Assembly (NCBI GenBank): GCA_964363305.1
Contig: CAYIHX010000001.1
Coordinates: forward strand, 124,001 to 188,000
Length of the DNA: 64,000 nt
DNA from: CAYIHX01 sp964363305
GTDB taxonomy: Bacteria; Bdellovibrionota; UBA1018
Direction: 5' to 3'
Part shown: positions 44,247 to 51,918 of the stretch, one piece after another
Layout: each line of letters starts with the position of its first letter
How positions within the stretch are numbered: the stretch's first letter is position 1
Made by a program: the position numbers and the translations under genes
Notes under the pieces: model-generated
What the model saw: the letters and a program-made list of their open reading frames with translations, nothing else
What the model was told of the DNA's origin: nothing
Database searches by the model: none

Positions 44247-46426
44247 GTCAGTCTCCTGGAAAGGGCAATGGCCGTGACTGAGCTTACCGGCATGATCAGG
44301 GCCGCGACAAGAGGCGAGATGAGCCCCCCGGCCGCCGCGCTACCGGCGAGAACGTTGTAAACAATCGTAGTGGCCAGCTGAACTCGATAGGAGCGAAAGG
44401 TACGGTCCGCAAGCTGGAACACGTCGAGGAGTCGGCCGATGCCTCCTTCGGTGATGACGACGTCGGCGGTCGGACACGCATCGAGAATTCCCGCTCGAAG
44501 CGATACGCCCACGAAGGCGGACTCCAGTGCCAGCGAGTCGTTGATGCCGTCGCCGACCATCAGGGACCGGCCATTAGTTTGTACTCGTGCGGCTTTTTCT
44601 TCGGGGTTCAAATGGCCGAAGGCCAGGTCTGGATTGAGACCAAGCTCCTTTGCGCAGGCCTGAACCGTCCCGACGCGGTCGCCGGAAAGGATACTGATCT
44701 TCAGTCCGCGCTGTTTGAGAAAGGTGACCGTGGTTTTCGCCTCTTCCCGAATTTGATCTCGGAGCTGAATGGTCATTTGAGCCGCGCCGTCTCGCCGAAG
44801 CTCTAGAAGAGTCCGAGAATCTTCATTCGGAGGGGGAGTGCTCGTCGGGGATGTTCCGATCTCCCAAAAGTGCCCTTGAATGACACCTTGAACGCCCTTG
44901 CCGCGAAGCTCTTGAAAGTCGAGAACCTCGGGGAGGGGTGGATTCAGGGGCGCCAACGCTCTCACGATACTTCGAGCGATCGGATGGAGGGATCGACTTT
45001 CAAGCGCCAGCAAGATCGAGGCGAATTCGGGGGAGGGGAGCGGGCCCTCCCATTCGAACGAACCGAGGGTGAGGGTTCCGGTCTTATCGAGTGAAACCTC
45101 TCGGATGGATAAAACTTTCTCCAGGGCCTCTGCCGACCTGAAGAAGATTCCTTGGGAGGCCCCTTTCGCCATCGCGCGCGCTGCGGAAAGGGGAGTCGCG
45201 AGCGCGAGTGCGCAAGGGCATGTTACAACGAGAAGGGCGAGGGCCCTTTCTAAGTCAAAAAACAGAAAAAGAAAGGCTGACGCTACAAGCATCGTAAGCA
45301 CATAAATACGTGCCACTCGATCGGAACGTCGGCTCCAGCTGGGGCGGCCTTCTTGCGCCCTTCGAGCTTTTTCCAAAAGCAGCGAGAGTCGGCTTTCACT
45401 TGCGTCTTTCGTGAGTCGAAGAGTGAGCGGCGCCGACTCATTGCGGGCGCCGGCCGAAACCAGGGAGCCAGGCGCCACTGCGGAAGGTTTCGGTTCGCCC
45501 GTCAGCACGGCGGTTGAGACAAAACTTTCTCCGCTGATGACCTCCGCATCCCCTGCGATCAGCTCTCCTGGGTAAACCCTGAGCAGACTGCCGTGCGCAA
45601 GTTCTTGAGAGGGGACGAGTCTCTCTCGCTCGTTGTCGTCGAGGAGCCTCGCCCAAGGAGGGAGCACCGTGGAGTGCAGCTCAATCTTGCTCTGCGCGTC
45701 GCGCTGCAGTTTCTTCAGAAAAAGGCGGCTGCCTAATAGTAGGAAAACAAGCGCCGTACCGGAGTCGAGGTAGAGGGGCCCATGCCCTCTGATCAGCGAG
45801 ATGCTGCTTGCGAGGAAACCACTGAGGATCGCGAAGGCGATCGGAAGATCAATACTGATTCTGCGGCTATGCCAGAGTTCTTGAAAGGATCTGAGAAAGG
45901 GCGCGCCTGAAAAAAAGATGACCGGGAGGGAGAGGAGCCAACTGAGAGTCTCAAAGGTCCGCGCGTAGATTCCCGTCGCGCCGGTGTAAACTCCCGCGGC
46001 CAGCATCATCACGTTGCCCGCTCCAAAGGCGGCAACCCCGAGGCGAATCAGATCGAGCCGATTCTCCTGGGTTCGCGCCTCGGCCTCGGCTCTTTGTGCG
46101 CCGTTCGTAGGAAGGAGGCGGGGCTGGTAGCCCATGCGCGCGATCTCTCGGAGGATGCGGCTGAGATCGACCTCCGCGGTCGATTCAAGTGAGAGGATCG
46201 ACTTCCCGAAATGAACGCGGGCCGCCCGCACAAAAGGCACGCGCTCGGGCAATCGCTCGAGGCGATCGATACATGAAGCACAGTGAATACCTTCTACGTA
46301 GAATCGAGTCTGCATGATGGGGAATGTGTCTTGATCTTGATCGAGAGTACCCGCCATTCCTAGTGCGAACTGGTGAAGAGAGTTCGAAGCCTGTCTTTCT
46401 GAAGAGGATGGGCCGTTTTGACTCAA
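44243..46426 (-). CDS. ccoI: copper-transporting P-type ATPase CcoI
   Basis: 727 residues in the longest form. An HMA domain with GIHCASC (about 46-52), membrane helices, the metal motif TCPCALALATPL, phosphorylation site DKTGTLT, SLHPIARS and GDGINDS give a P1B-type Cu export ATPase supplying cbb3 oxidase. The start is TTG at 46426; ATGs at 46357 and 46315 (MQTRFYVEG) are alternatives, the latter closest to the HMA. First gene of the cco cluster, an uncommon order (I-S-NO-Q-P-G). Confidence 0.94.
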   Translation of the reverse strand: MSQNGPSSSERQASNSLHQFALGMAGTLDQDQDTFPIMQTRFYVEGIHCASCIDRLERLPERVPFVRAARVHFGKSILSLESTAEVDLSRILREIARMGYQPRLLPTNGAQRAEAEARTQENRLDLIRLGVAAFGAGNVMMLAAGVYTGATGIYARTFETLSWLLSLPVIFFSGAPFLRSFQELWHSRRISIDLPIAFAILSGFLASSISLIRGHGPLYLDSGTALVFLLLGSRLFLKKLQRDAQSKIELHSTVLPPWARLLDDNERERLVPSQELAHGSLLRVYPGELIAGDAEVISGESFVSTAVLTGEPKPSAVAPGSLVSAGARNESAPLTLRLTKDASESRLSLLLEKARRAQEGRPSWSRRSDRVARIYVLTMLVASAFLFLFFDLERALALLVVTCPCALALATPLSAARAMAKGASQGIFFRSAEALEKVLSIREVSLDKTGTLTLGSFEWEGPLPSPEFASILLALESRSLHPIARSIVRALAPLNPPLPEVLDFQELRGKGVQGVIQGHFWEIGTSPTSTPPPNEDSRTLLELRRDGAAQMTIQLRDQIREEAKTTVTFLKQRGLKISILSGDRVGTVQACAKELGLNPDLAFGHLNPEEKAARVQTNGRSLMVGDGINDSLALESAFVGVSLRAGILDACPTADVVITEGGIGRLLDVFQLADRTFRSYRVQLATTIVYNVLAGSAAAGGLISPLVAALIMPVSSVTAIALSRRLT

Positions 46427-46503
46427 GCCAAGAGAGAGGGTGTGGATCGTTTGGTTGGCGGGGGCGAATGAGCTAAGAGAGTCTCCATTGAGGAGTCAAA
46501 ATT

Positions 46504-47154
46504 TTGCTTGCCCGCCAGTCTTTCTATTGGATCTATTGGATATTAGGATTAGCTTTCCTGGTCCTCTCTGGGTGCTCTTTCCGTGTAGAGAAAGAGGGTA
46601 CCCCTGGCGGGGACAAGCGCGAATCCGCCACGGAAGCGAGCGCTTCCCCGGGATATGCGGAGGTCAGGGCGCGGGTGCTCGAGCCGCGGTGTGAAAGCTG
46701 CCACTCGGTCCGTGGCGGGAACGCCGGCGAGATCGGGCTCGAGTCCTACCCTGCGGTTGTCGCTCGTTTGCGGGCCATTCGGCGCGCTGTTTTTGAGACT
46801 CGAACGATGCCCAAAGACGGCAGCCTTTCATCGGATGAAGCGATCCTTTTAAGGAGCTGGCTCGATGCTGGAGCGCCGGAGTTTGTGCAGACTACCCCCC
46901 TGCCAACAACGCCCCCCGTTCCGGGCGGCTTGAGTTTCTCCGAACTAAAAAGGAATGTTTTCACGCCTCGCTGCGGGGATTGCCACGAAGAAGGGGAGGC
47001 CGTGGACCTCTTCTCGGTCACGGAGGTTCGAAAGAACTTAGACCTCATCATCGATCGGGTTTTTATTCGGAGGGACATGCCCCCTCGTCGTCCGTTGGAG
47101 GAGGCGGAGCTTCGTCTTTTCATGCGGTGGCTGCGCGAAGGAGAAAGCGAATGA
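46504..47154 (+). CDS. diheme c-type cytochrome lipoprotein
   Basis: 216 residues with a lipobox signal (GLAFLVLSGCS, Cys24) and two heme sites, CESCH (63-67) and CGDCH (157-161), each followed by a MP motif (TMPKD, DMPPRRP) that may give the axial Met. Such tandem domains resemble planctomycete-type cytochromes. The start is TTG 46504. Its stop overlaps the YceI gene start by 4 bases. Anchored to a membrane from the periplasmic side. Confidence 0.85.
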   Translation: MLARQSFYWIYWILGLAFLVLSGCSFRVEKEGTPGGDKRESATEASASPGYAEVRARVLEPRCESCHSVRGGNAGEIGLESYPAVVARLRAIRRAVFETRTMPKDGSLSSDEAILLRSWLDAGAPEFVQTTPLPTTPPVPGGLSFSELKRNVFTPRCGDCHEEGEAVDLFSVTEVRKNLDLIIDRVFIRRDMPPRRPLEEAELRLFMRWLREGESE

Positions 47155-47696
47155 TCCAACGAAAGAGGGGGGGGCTGCTGATGGTCGCGCTGCTCGTGAG
47201 TTTCGATGCCTCGGGCTCGGAACTCAAGGCAAGCGGCTCCGGTCTGCGGGTTGAGTTTCAGGCTATCGGGCGCCCGAGCGCGCTCAAGGTGAAGGGAAAA
47301 TCAGAAGACGCTTCAGGTGTTGTCCAAGCGGAAAAAAATAGATTCACGGGGACATTCTCTCTCCCCGTGAAGAGCCTCAAGACGGGAATCGAGCTCAGGG
47401 ATCGACACCTACAGGAGAAGTACCTCGATGCCGAAAAATTCCCGCTCATCCTGCTGCAGGTGAAAGGAGATCTCCCATCGTCAGGCGAAGGATTGTTCGA
47501 GGGCGAACTGGACCTTCACGGAAAAAAAGTGCCGGTGAAGGGCGCGCTCGCTGGGTATGTTATGAAGGAAGGAAAAGCTTCTTTTTCTGCTTCGTTTTCC
47601 ATCTCTTTGAGTCAGTTTGAAATTGCGATTCCAAAATACCTAGGCATTACGATTGCCGATCGCGTCGATGTCACCGTCGATGCCCAACTCAAATGA
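47151..47696 (+). CDS. YceI-family periplasmic protein
   Basis: 181 residues with a signal (GLLMVALLVSFDASGS) and the YceI lipocalin-like fold, including FTGTFSLPVKSLKTGIELRDRHLQEKYLDAEKFP. YceI proteins bind isoprenoid chains such as ubiquinone-8 or polyprenols. The frame runs up to 46980 but ATG 47151, overlapping the upstream stop, gives a correct signal peptide. Lying between two heme proteins, a quinone- or isoprenoid-related electron-transfer role is suggested. Confidence 0.92.
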   Translation: MIQRKRGGLLMVALLVSFDASGSELKASGSGLRVEFQAIGRPSALKVKGKSEDASGVVQAEKNRFTGTFSLPVKSLKTGIELRDRHLQEKYLDAEKFPLILLQVKGDLPSSGEGLFEGELDLHGKKVPVKGALAGYVMKEGKASFSASFSISLSQFEIAIPKYLGITIADRVDVTVDAQLK

Positions 47697-48823
47697 TTCG
47701 CGTTCTTGCCATTGGCTTGTGGCTCATGATTTCGAGCTCGGATGTGTACGCGTTTCCCGAGATGGTGCGGCATTCGTATCAGAATTGCACTTCGTGCCAC
47801 GTCAGCCCCGGTGGGGGCGGTTTGCTGACTCCCTATGGGAGATCTCTTTCTCGCGAGCTTCTCAGCCAGGCGCCGCGTGAAGAGTCGTCGGAGGGTGAAT
47901 TTCTTTACGGTACAGTGCGTTTGCCCGAGTGGTTGAATCTGGGCGGACAGGGCCGGTTATTACAGATGGTCCAAGATACCACTCAGGCCTTCGAAGCTCG
48001 TTTTGTGGTGATGCAGGTCGATCTCGAGGCCGCCGCGAAGGTGAGTCGATTTACCGCGCTGGCTACCTTGGGTCGGCAAGACCCCGTGTCGGGTGGCCAG
48101 GTTCAGTGGAGTGACTTTCTCATCAGTCGAAGGCATTGGCTGCAAGCCCAGCTTCTCCCTGAAGATCGTGAGGAGGCGTTGTCGTTGCGAGCCGGGCGCT
48201 TTTATCCGGTCTTTGGTTTGATGAACCCGGACCATCTGTGGGCCACCCGTTTTGGCCTGGGCTTTGGGCCGGGAGCGGAATCTTACAATGTCGAAGCGAT
48301 GTGGACCCAAGCTTCCGCCGCCGGGACACTTACGGCGATCACCGGGCGTTTGGATCGTCCCGCATCTGAAAGGGAATGGGGCGTCGCGGCCGACTTGAGT
48401 TTGGCCCTCGGGGACAACTCCCGAATCGGATTCTCCGGGAAAACTTCGAAGCCTTACGGCCAGGGTGAGCAGAGCCGTAAGACGGCCGTCGGTGTTCATG
48501 CTTTGACGAGCTTTTCTACGCATCTGTATGGGTTGAACGAGGTAGACGGGCTGATTCATGGAGACGGCGGAACCGGGCTGGCCCAGGCGAGTAAATTTGG
48601 CTGGGAGTTTACCCAGGGTGTTCACCTCTATGCGGTGGAGGATTTTCTTCGAACGCGCTGGGGGGATGACCTGGCTCCGGCCTTCTTCGATTTAGCCGGC
48701 GGGCTCCTCTATTATCCTCGCCCGCATTTCGAACTCTCCGCTCAGGTCGGGGTCCAGTTCACTCCGTATTCCGCAGGCCGGGCGAATCCGGTCGGCTGGT
48801 TACAACTTCATTTCTGGCTCTAG
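47693..48823 (+). CDS. outer-membrane beta-barrel with N-terminal heme motif
   Basis: 376 residues. Signal (AIGLWLMISSSDVYA), then a CTSCH heme site (32-36) in a SCHVSPGGGGLLTPYGR context right after the signal, and about 300 residues of barrel-like strands ending in QLHFWL. A porin-type barrel with one periplasmic c-heme at its N terminus could carry electrons across the outer membrane with the preceding lipoprotein; that is inference. ATGA overlap with the YceI gene makes a three-gene operon. Not recognised as a named family. Confidence 0.78.
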   Translation: MIRVLAIGLWLMISSSDVYAFPEMVRHSYQNCTSCHVSPGGGGLLTPYGRSLSRELLSQAPREESSEGEFLYGTVRLPEWLNLGGQGRLLQMVQDTTQAFEARFVVMQVDLEAAAKVSRFTALATLGRQDPVSGGQVQWSDFLISRRHWLQAQLLPEDREEALSLRAGRFYPVFGLMNPDHLWATRFGLGFGPGAESYNVEAMWTQASAAGTLTAITGRLDRPASEREWGVAADLSLALGDNSRIGFSGKTSKPYGQGEQSRKTAVGVHALTSFSTHLYGLNEVDGLIHGDGGTGLAQASKFGWEFTQGVHLYAVEDFLRTRWGDDLAPAFFDLAGGLLYYPRPHFELSAQVGVQFTPYSAGRANPVGWLQLHFWL

Positions 48824-48825
48824 TA

Positions 48826-48851
48826 CGTGGGCAAGGTACGGCTTGCCCACG
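48826..48851 (+). terminator. strong 10-bp hairpin after the heme-barrel gene
   Basis: CGTGGGCAAG and CTTGCCCACG form a perfect stem with a GTACGG loop, 2 bp after the stop codon. No U tract follows, so it may be a processing/stability hairpin or a Rho-linked end rather than a classical terminator. It covers a GTG at 48827 that could otherwise be taken as the next start. Confidence 0.6.
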
Positions 48852-48880
48852 GATTGTGGTCTGATATCTTGCCATGTGTC

Positions 48881-49720
48881 ATGTCTCGCCCTATAGAGCG
48901 GCCTATGAAGAGCGGAGTCGAAGAAACAGGGATTCAGAAGCTAGAGGGTCAGGAGATTCTTCGGTTGCGGCTTCAGAGCGAGCTGGTCAGGCGATGCAAA
49001 GCGAACCCACGTTACTCGCTGCGTGCGTTTGCCCGCGCCCTGCAGATGGACTTTTCCACTCTCTCGAAAATTTTGCATGGCCGCAGAAAATTGGGGCCTC
49101 AAGCGCTCAGGACGCTGGCGGGGAAGCTCGGATTAAAACCAAATGAAGTCCAGGCGATTCTCTCTCCTTTGGCTTGTGATCAGAATTCAGAGTCCGAGAA
49201 AGAGAATTATCTCCAATTGGAGGAGGATCGCTTCGAAGTGATCTCCGATTGGTATCACTTTGCGATCCTTGAGCTCCTGCGAGTCAAAGGTTTCAAGGCC
49301 GACGCGAGGTGGGTTTCGACCTGCCTCGGGATTACGGTGCCTGAGGTGCGGGCGGCTTTGGAGAGGTTGAGGCGCGTCGGGATGCTTGAGATTCGCGAGG
49401 GAGACGGAAAATGGATCGACATCTCCACGCCGAAGACAACGGTCGTCACCCCCGAGCTCACGTCGGCTGCCCAGAAGAAGCTCCAGAGGCAGATTTTGGA
49501 AAAATCCATTGAGGCCATCGAGGAAGTGCCGATTGCTTTACGCGACCATACCGCGATGACCCTGGCGATCGATCCGGCGAAGCTGATGGATGCGAAAGAG
49601 CGTATTAAAAAATTCCGTAGGAGCTTGTCGAAATTCCTCAGCCGAGGAAGTCCGTGCAGCGAGGTCTATCACCTCAGTTTGTCCCTCTATCCAGTAACCA
49701 GAACTCAAGAAAGGAAATAG
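48881..49720 (+). CDS. TIGR02147-family DNA-binding protein
   Basis: About 279 residues. An N-terminal helix-turn-helix part (YSLRAFARALQMDFSTLSKILHGRR) and the family block ISDWYHFAILELL with a second winged-helix-like stretch (WVSTCLGITVPEVRAALERLRRVGML) match the TIGR02147 proteins of Bdellovibrio and Fibrobacter, thought to be regulators. Starts at ATG 48881 or 48905; the longer GTG start is inside a hairpin. A small secreted protein gene follows 4 bp downstream, a pairing repeated nearby. Confidence 0.85.
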   Translation: MSRPIERPMKSGVEETGIQKLEGQEILRLRLQSELVRRCKANPRYSLRAFARALQMDFSTLSKILHGRRKLGPQALRTLAGKLGLKPNEVQAILSPLACDQNSESEKENYLQLEEDRFEVISDWYHFAILELLRVKGFKADARWVSTCLGITVPEVRAALERLRRVGMLEIREGDGKWIDISTPKTTVVTPELTSAAQKKLQRQILEKSIEAIEEVPIALRDHTAMTLAIDPAKLMDAKERIKKFRRSLSKFLSRGSPCSEVYHLSLSLYPVTRTQERK

Positions 49721-49724
49721 TCCC

Positions 49725-50129
49725 ATGTTGTTTTATCGAAGTTTAGCGGTGGCGTTCGTAGTGTCCGTAGTTCCATTCGTCTCCCAAGCCGAGGAGCGCG
49801 AGAGCGGGGGATTTCGAGCCCCGGTGGCCATTGAGGTCGTCTTTTCCAGCCCCGGCAACGGAATCGATGGAGAGACGCAGGACGCCATTTTAAGTTTGGC
49901 GTCTGACGAAATTCGTGGAGGCCGGTTGGCCGCGTTGACCGTGAAGCCGTGGGGCCACGAGGGTGAGCGCACGCTTTGCTTGCAGTTTCGTGATCCTGTG
50001 TATGTCCGCACGGTGGAAGCCCGCATTCAAGAGCTGGTTCGCCACGGGAATCAAGCCTCGGGTTTTGGCAAAACGTCGGCGGCGCTTGTTCTGAATTGCG
50101 TGGGGCCAGCGCCTCGGCCTAACGAGTAA
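49725..50129 (+). CDS. small secreted protein paired with TIGR02147 gene
   Basis: 134 residues with a signal (SLAVAFVVSVVPFVSQA) and a mature domain with two Cys (TLCLQF, VLNCVG) likely disulfide-bonded. AAGGAAATAGTCCC precedes the ATG. No family recognised. The 3' part of the coding sequence (50031-50100) is duplicated at 51814-51883. It overlaps the end of the facing TIGR02147 gene by 11 bp. Confidence 0.7.
   Translation: MLFYRSLAVAFVVSVVPFVSQAEERESGGFRAPVAIEVVFSSPGNGIDGETQDAILSLASDEIRGGRLAALTVKPWGHEGERTLCLQFRDPVYVRTVEARIQELVRHGNQASGFGKTSAALVLNCVGPAPRPNE
50031..50100. repeat. 70-bp repeat, copy 1 (inside secreted-protein gene)
   Basis: Matches 51814-51883 with three base differences by eye, same orientation. 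This copy is within the intact gene and is taken as the source. Confidence 0.9.
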
Positions 50130-50937
50130 CAGGATTCGAAACCTGAAAAAGCTGGATATTGATTTGGTAGATCTTTTTTTCAGTCAATTCGTCGGTGTGG
50201 GCGGCGTTCGTAATTCGGGTCAGGGAATCGAGGACCTCTTGTTGGAGGATTTCCAGATTAGGTGATTCGACGGCGTGCGAATAAAGCTTCATTCCCTTGT
50301 CGTATAGTTGTTCGCTTAGCTTCTGGGATATCGCAACGTTTTGGAGCAGGAAGTCCCGCTGAAAATTCCGGAGATCTTTTGGGTCAAAGGCGATTAAATG
50401 CTTTTCCGGGACCCGGTAAGTCGCATTTTCCTGAATTAAAAACCCCTTCTTCACAAGATCATTTAACCATGACCTTGCTTGGTCTTCGGTTAAGTTCAGT
50501 TCATCTGACTTGTTCTGGATCTGCTCCAACGTCTTACCGTTGCATAATAGGATAAAAGCACACAATCTCCAGTCCGAGGCATGAGGCATTGAAGAGAGGC
50601 GTCGACTTCTAAGGGGTTTTTTATCTTGGAGAAGGGAGTTCAAGCGCCGCTGAAAAAAAGTACGCAAATGGGATTCTCTCGACTGGTTAAGCCAAACGAG
50701 CGACTCAAAAAAATGGGACTCTGTGGGGTCAAGTTTGATGACCCCAATAATACGGCAGATTTGACCCCATGTAAGATTTCGTTTTCCCGTCAGAACCATT
50801 CGAAACGCACTTTGACTGTTGAATCCACACTTTTTTGAAAATCGAACGGTGGACCAAGACTTGTCCAGATCGGCTTGCTCAGCGATATAGGCTTTCAAAT
50901 AGTGCCGGTAGTCTGAAAATTTGAGAACTGAAATCAT
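50119..50937 (-). CDS. second TIGR02147-family protein
   Basis: 272 residues from ATG 50937 (MISVLKFSDYRHYLKAYIAEQ, the typical family opening); a longer frame to 50994 overlaps the preceding gene. N-terminal HTH-like stretch (FSKKCGFNSQSAFRMVLTGKRNLT), then a second winged-helix region (LTEDQARSWLNDLVKKGFL). Only distantly like the first copy at 48881 and with lower GC. A secreted-protein gene ends 1 bp upstream, so the two are one unit. Confidence 0.88.
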   Translation of the reverse strand: MISVLKFSDYRHYLKAYIAEQADLDKSWSTVRFSKKCGFNSQSAFRMVLTGKRNLTWGQICRIIGVIKLDPTESHFFESLVWLNQSRESHLRTFFQRRLNSLLQDKKPLRSRRLSSMPHASDWRLCAFILLCNGKTLEQIQNKSDELNLTEDQARSWLNDLVKKGFLIQENATYRVPEKHLIAFDPKDLRNFQRDFLLQNVAISQKLSEQLYDKGMKLYSHAVESPNLEILQQEVLDSLTRITNAAHTDELTEKKIYQINIQLFQVSNPVTR

Positions 50938-50938
50938 G

Positions 50939-51247
50939 TCAGTTGTGTATCGTGATGCCGGATTCCCATCCCGGGTTCCAATAGATGATCTCAATTCTGC
51001 ATTTACCTATTGTAAGTGATTGAGGAAGGGCCTCTAGAGTTTTCGAGTATTGATTTATAGTTGAAATCATAATCGTCACACATGGGTCTGATGGATTGGA
51101 ATGACATAGCTCCGAAGTCCATCCGCCGTACTCCTTCAATGCGCGGAAAAAATCCAATTGCACACTTGAACAAGGAGGGTTCTTTTCTTCCGCTTGAACG
51201 ACGGCAGAGGATGCGAGCAACAGGCTGAGAAAAATGTATTTTATCAT
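50939..51247 (-). CDS. small secreted protein upstream of TIGR02147 gene
   Basis: 102 residues from ATG 51247 with a signal (YIFLSLLLASSAVVQA) and four Cys in the mature part (PPCSS, ELCHS, DPCVT, GKCRI), suggesting two disulfides. No family recognised. Tight spacing to the TIGR02147 gene suggests coupled expression. GC is lower than the window's usual level. Confidence 0.7.
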   Translation of the reverse strand: MIKYIFLSLLLASSAVVQAEEKNPPCSSVQLDFFRALKEYGGWTSELCHSNPSDPCVTIMISTINQYSKTLEALPQSLTIGKCRIEIIYWNPGWESGITIHN

Positions 51248-51393
51248 GGGGATTGAGTACTTCTCAGGCAAGCGTTCTGTCACGAAACTTGTTCCCCTTC
51301 TCAATACTTCTCATCACAAAGTGTGACGTTTTTTCTGAAATAAGGAGGAAAGGGCAATTGCTTTTTAGTATGGTGTGCCATAGCGGTGCAGCG

Positions 51394-51786
51394 ATGATGA
51401 AAATGTTTTTTTTGGTTGTTGTGTCCGTGTTGGTTGGTCAATCCGCGCTTGCAGCGAACGGTACTTACAGGTGCACCCATGTAGGAGGGGTCGAAGAGTA
51501 TACGATTGAAGTGAACCTAAATAGCCATAAGGCCGCTTTTTTCGACAATGATTCTTGGTCAGTGATCGGATTGAAGTCGACATCCCAGCTCGAAACTCTC
51601 CCGCCGCAGTTGCTCTACGTGTTTCAGGGGCGGGATGCCTACGACGGAGTGATAAAGATCGAGTTTAATGCGTCCAGAATGTCTGCAAGCGTTACCGAGG
51701 GAGTTGGCTCCTCGAGAGAGAGTCGAATGGCCGCAGAAGGTGGTTGCACGGCGATAGCTGCAGAGGATCTTGGCAGTGAAATCTAA
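51394..51786 (+). CDS. small secreted protein of unknown function
   Basis: 130 residues starting at ATG 51394 (or 51397) with a clear signal (MFFLVVVSVLVGQSALAA). Mature part is beta-rich, begins NGTYRCTHVGG and has a second Cys near the end (GGCTAIA). It is divergent from the secreted-protein/TIGR02147 unit and lies beside the duplicated fragment. The frame extends to 51253 without a signal, so the inner start is preferred. Confidence 0.6.
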   Translation: MMKMFFLVVVSVLVGQSALAANGTYRCTHVGGVEEYTIEVNLNSHKAAFFDNDSWSVIGLKSTSQLETLPPQLLYVFQGRDAYDGVIKIEFNASRMSASVTEGVGSSRESRMAAEGGCTAIAAEDLGSEI

Positions 51787-51813
51787 GGGTCAATCGAATG
51801 TTGGCTCTTCAGG

Positions 51814-51883
51814 GAGCTGGTTCGCCACGGGAATCAAGCCTCGGGTTTTTGCAAAACTTCGGCGGCGCTTATTCTGAATTGCG
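51814..51883 (+). pseudogene. 70-bp duplicated fragment of the secreted-protein gene
   Basis: Copy of 50031-50100 (encoding about ELVRHGNQASGFGKTS and the NC end of that gene), with three base differences; the copy then loses about 23 bp and rejoins at GAGTAAC, the source's stop context. No start or signal peptide precedes it, so it is a remnant. It marks a past tandem duplication or recombination spanning the second TIGR02147 unit. Confidence 0.85.
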
Positions 51884-51918
51884 AGTAACCGTTCAGTTTA
51901 CAGTACAAACGTCCGGGT

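Noticed and set aside
46331..46344. FNR-box-like TTGAT-CTTG-ATCGA near the ccoI start
   Set aside because: One mismatch to the consensus, lies within the longest ccoI frame and too close to the inner starts to act as a normal activator site.
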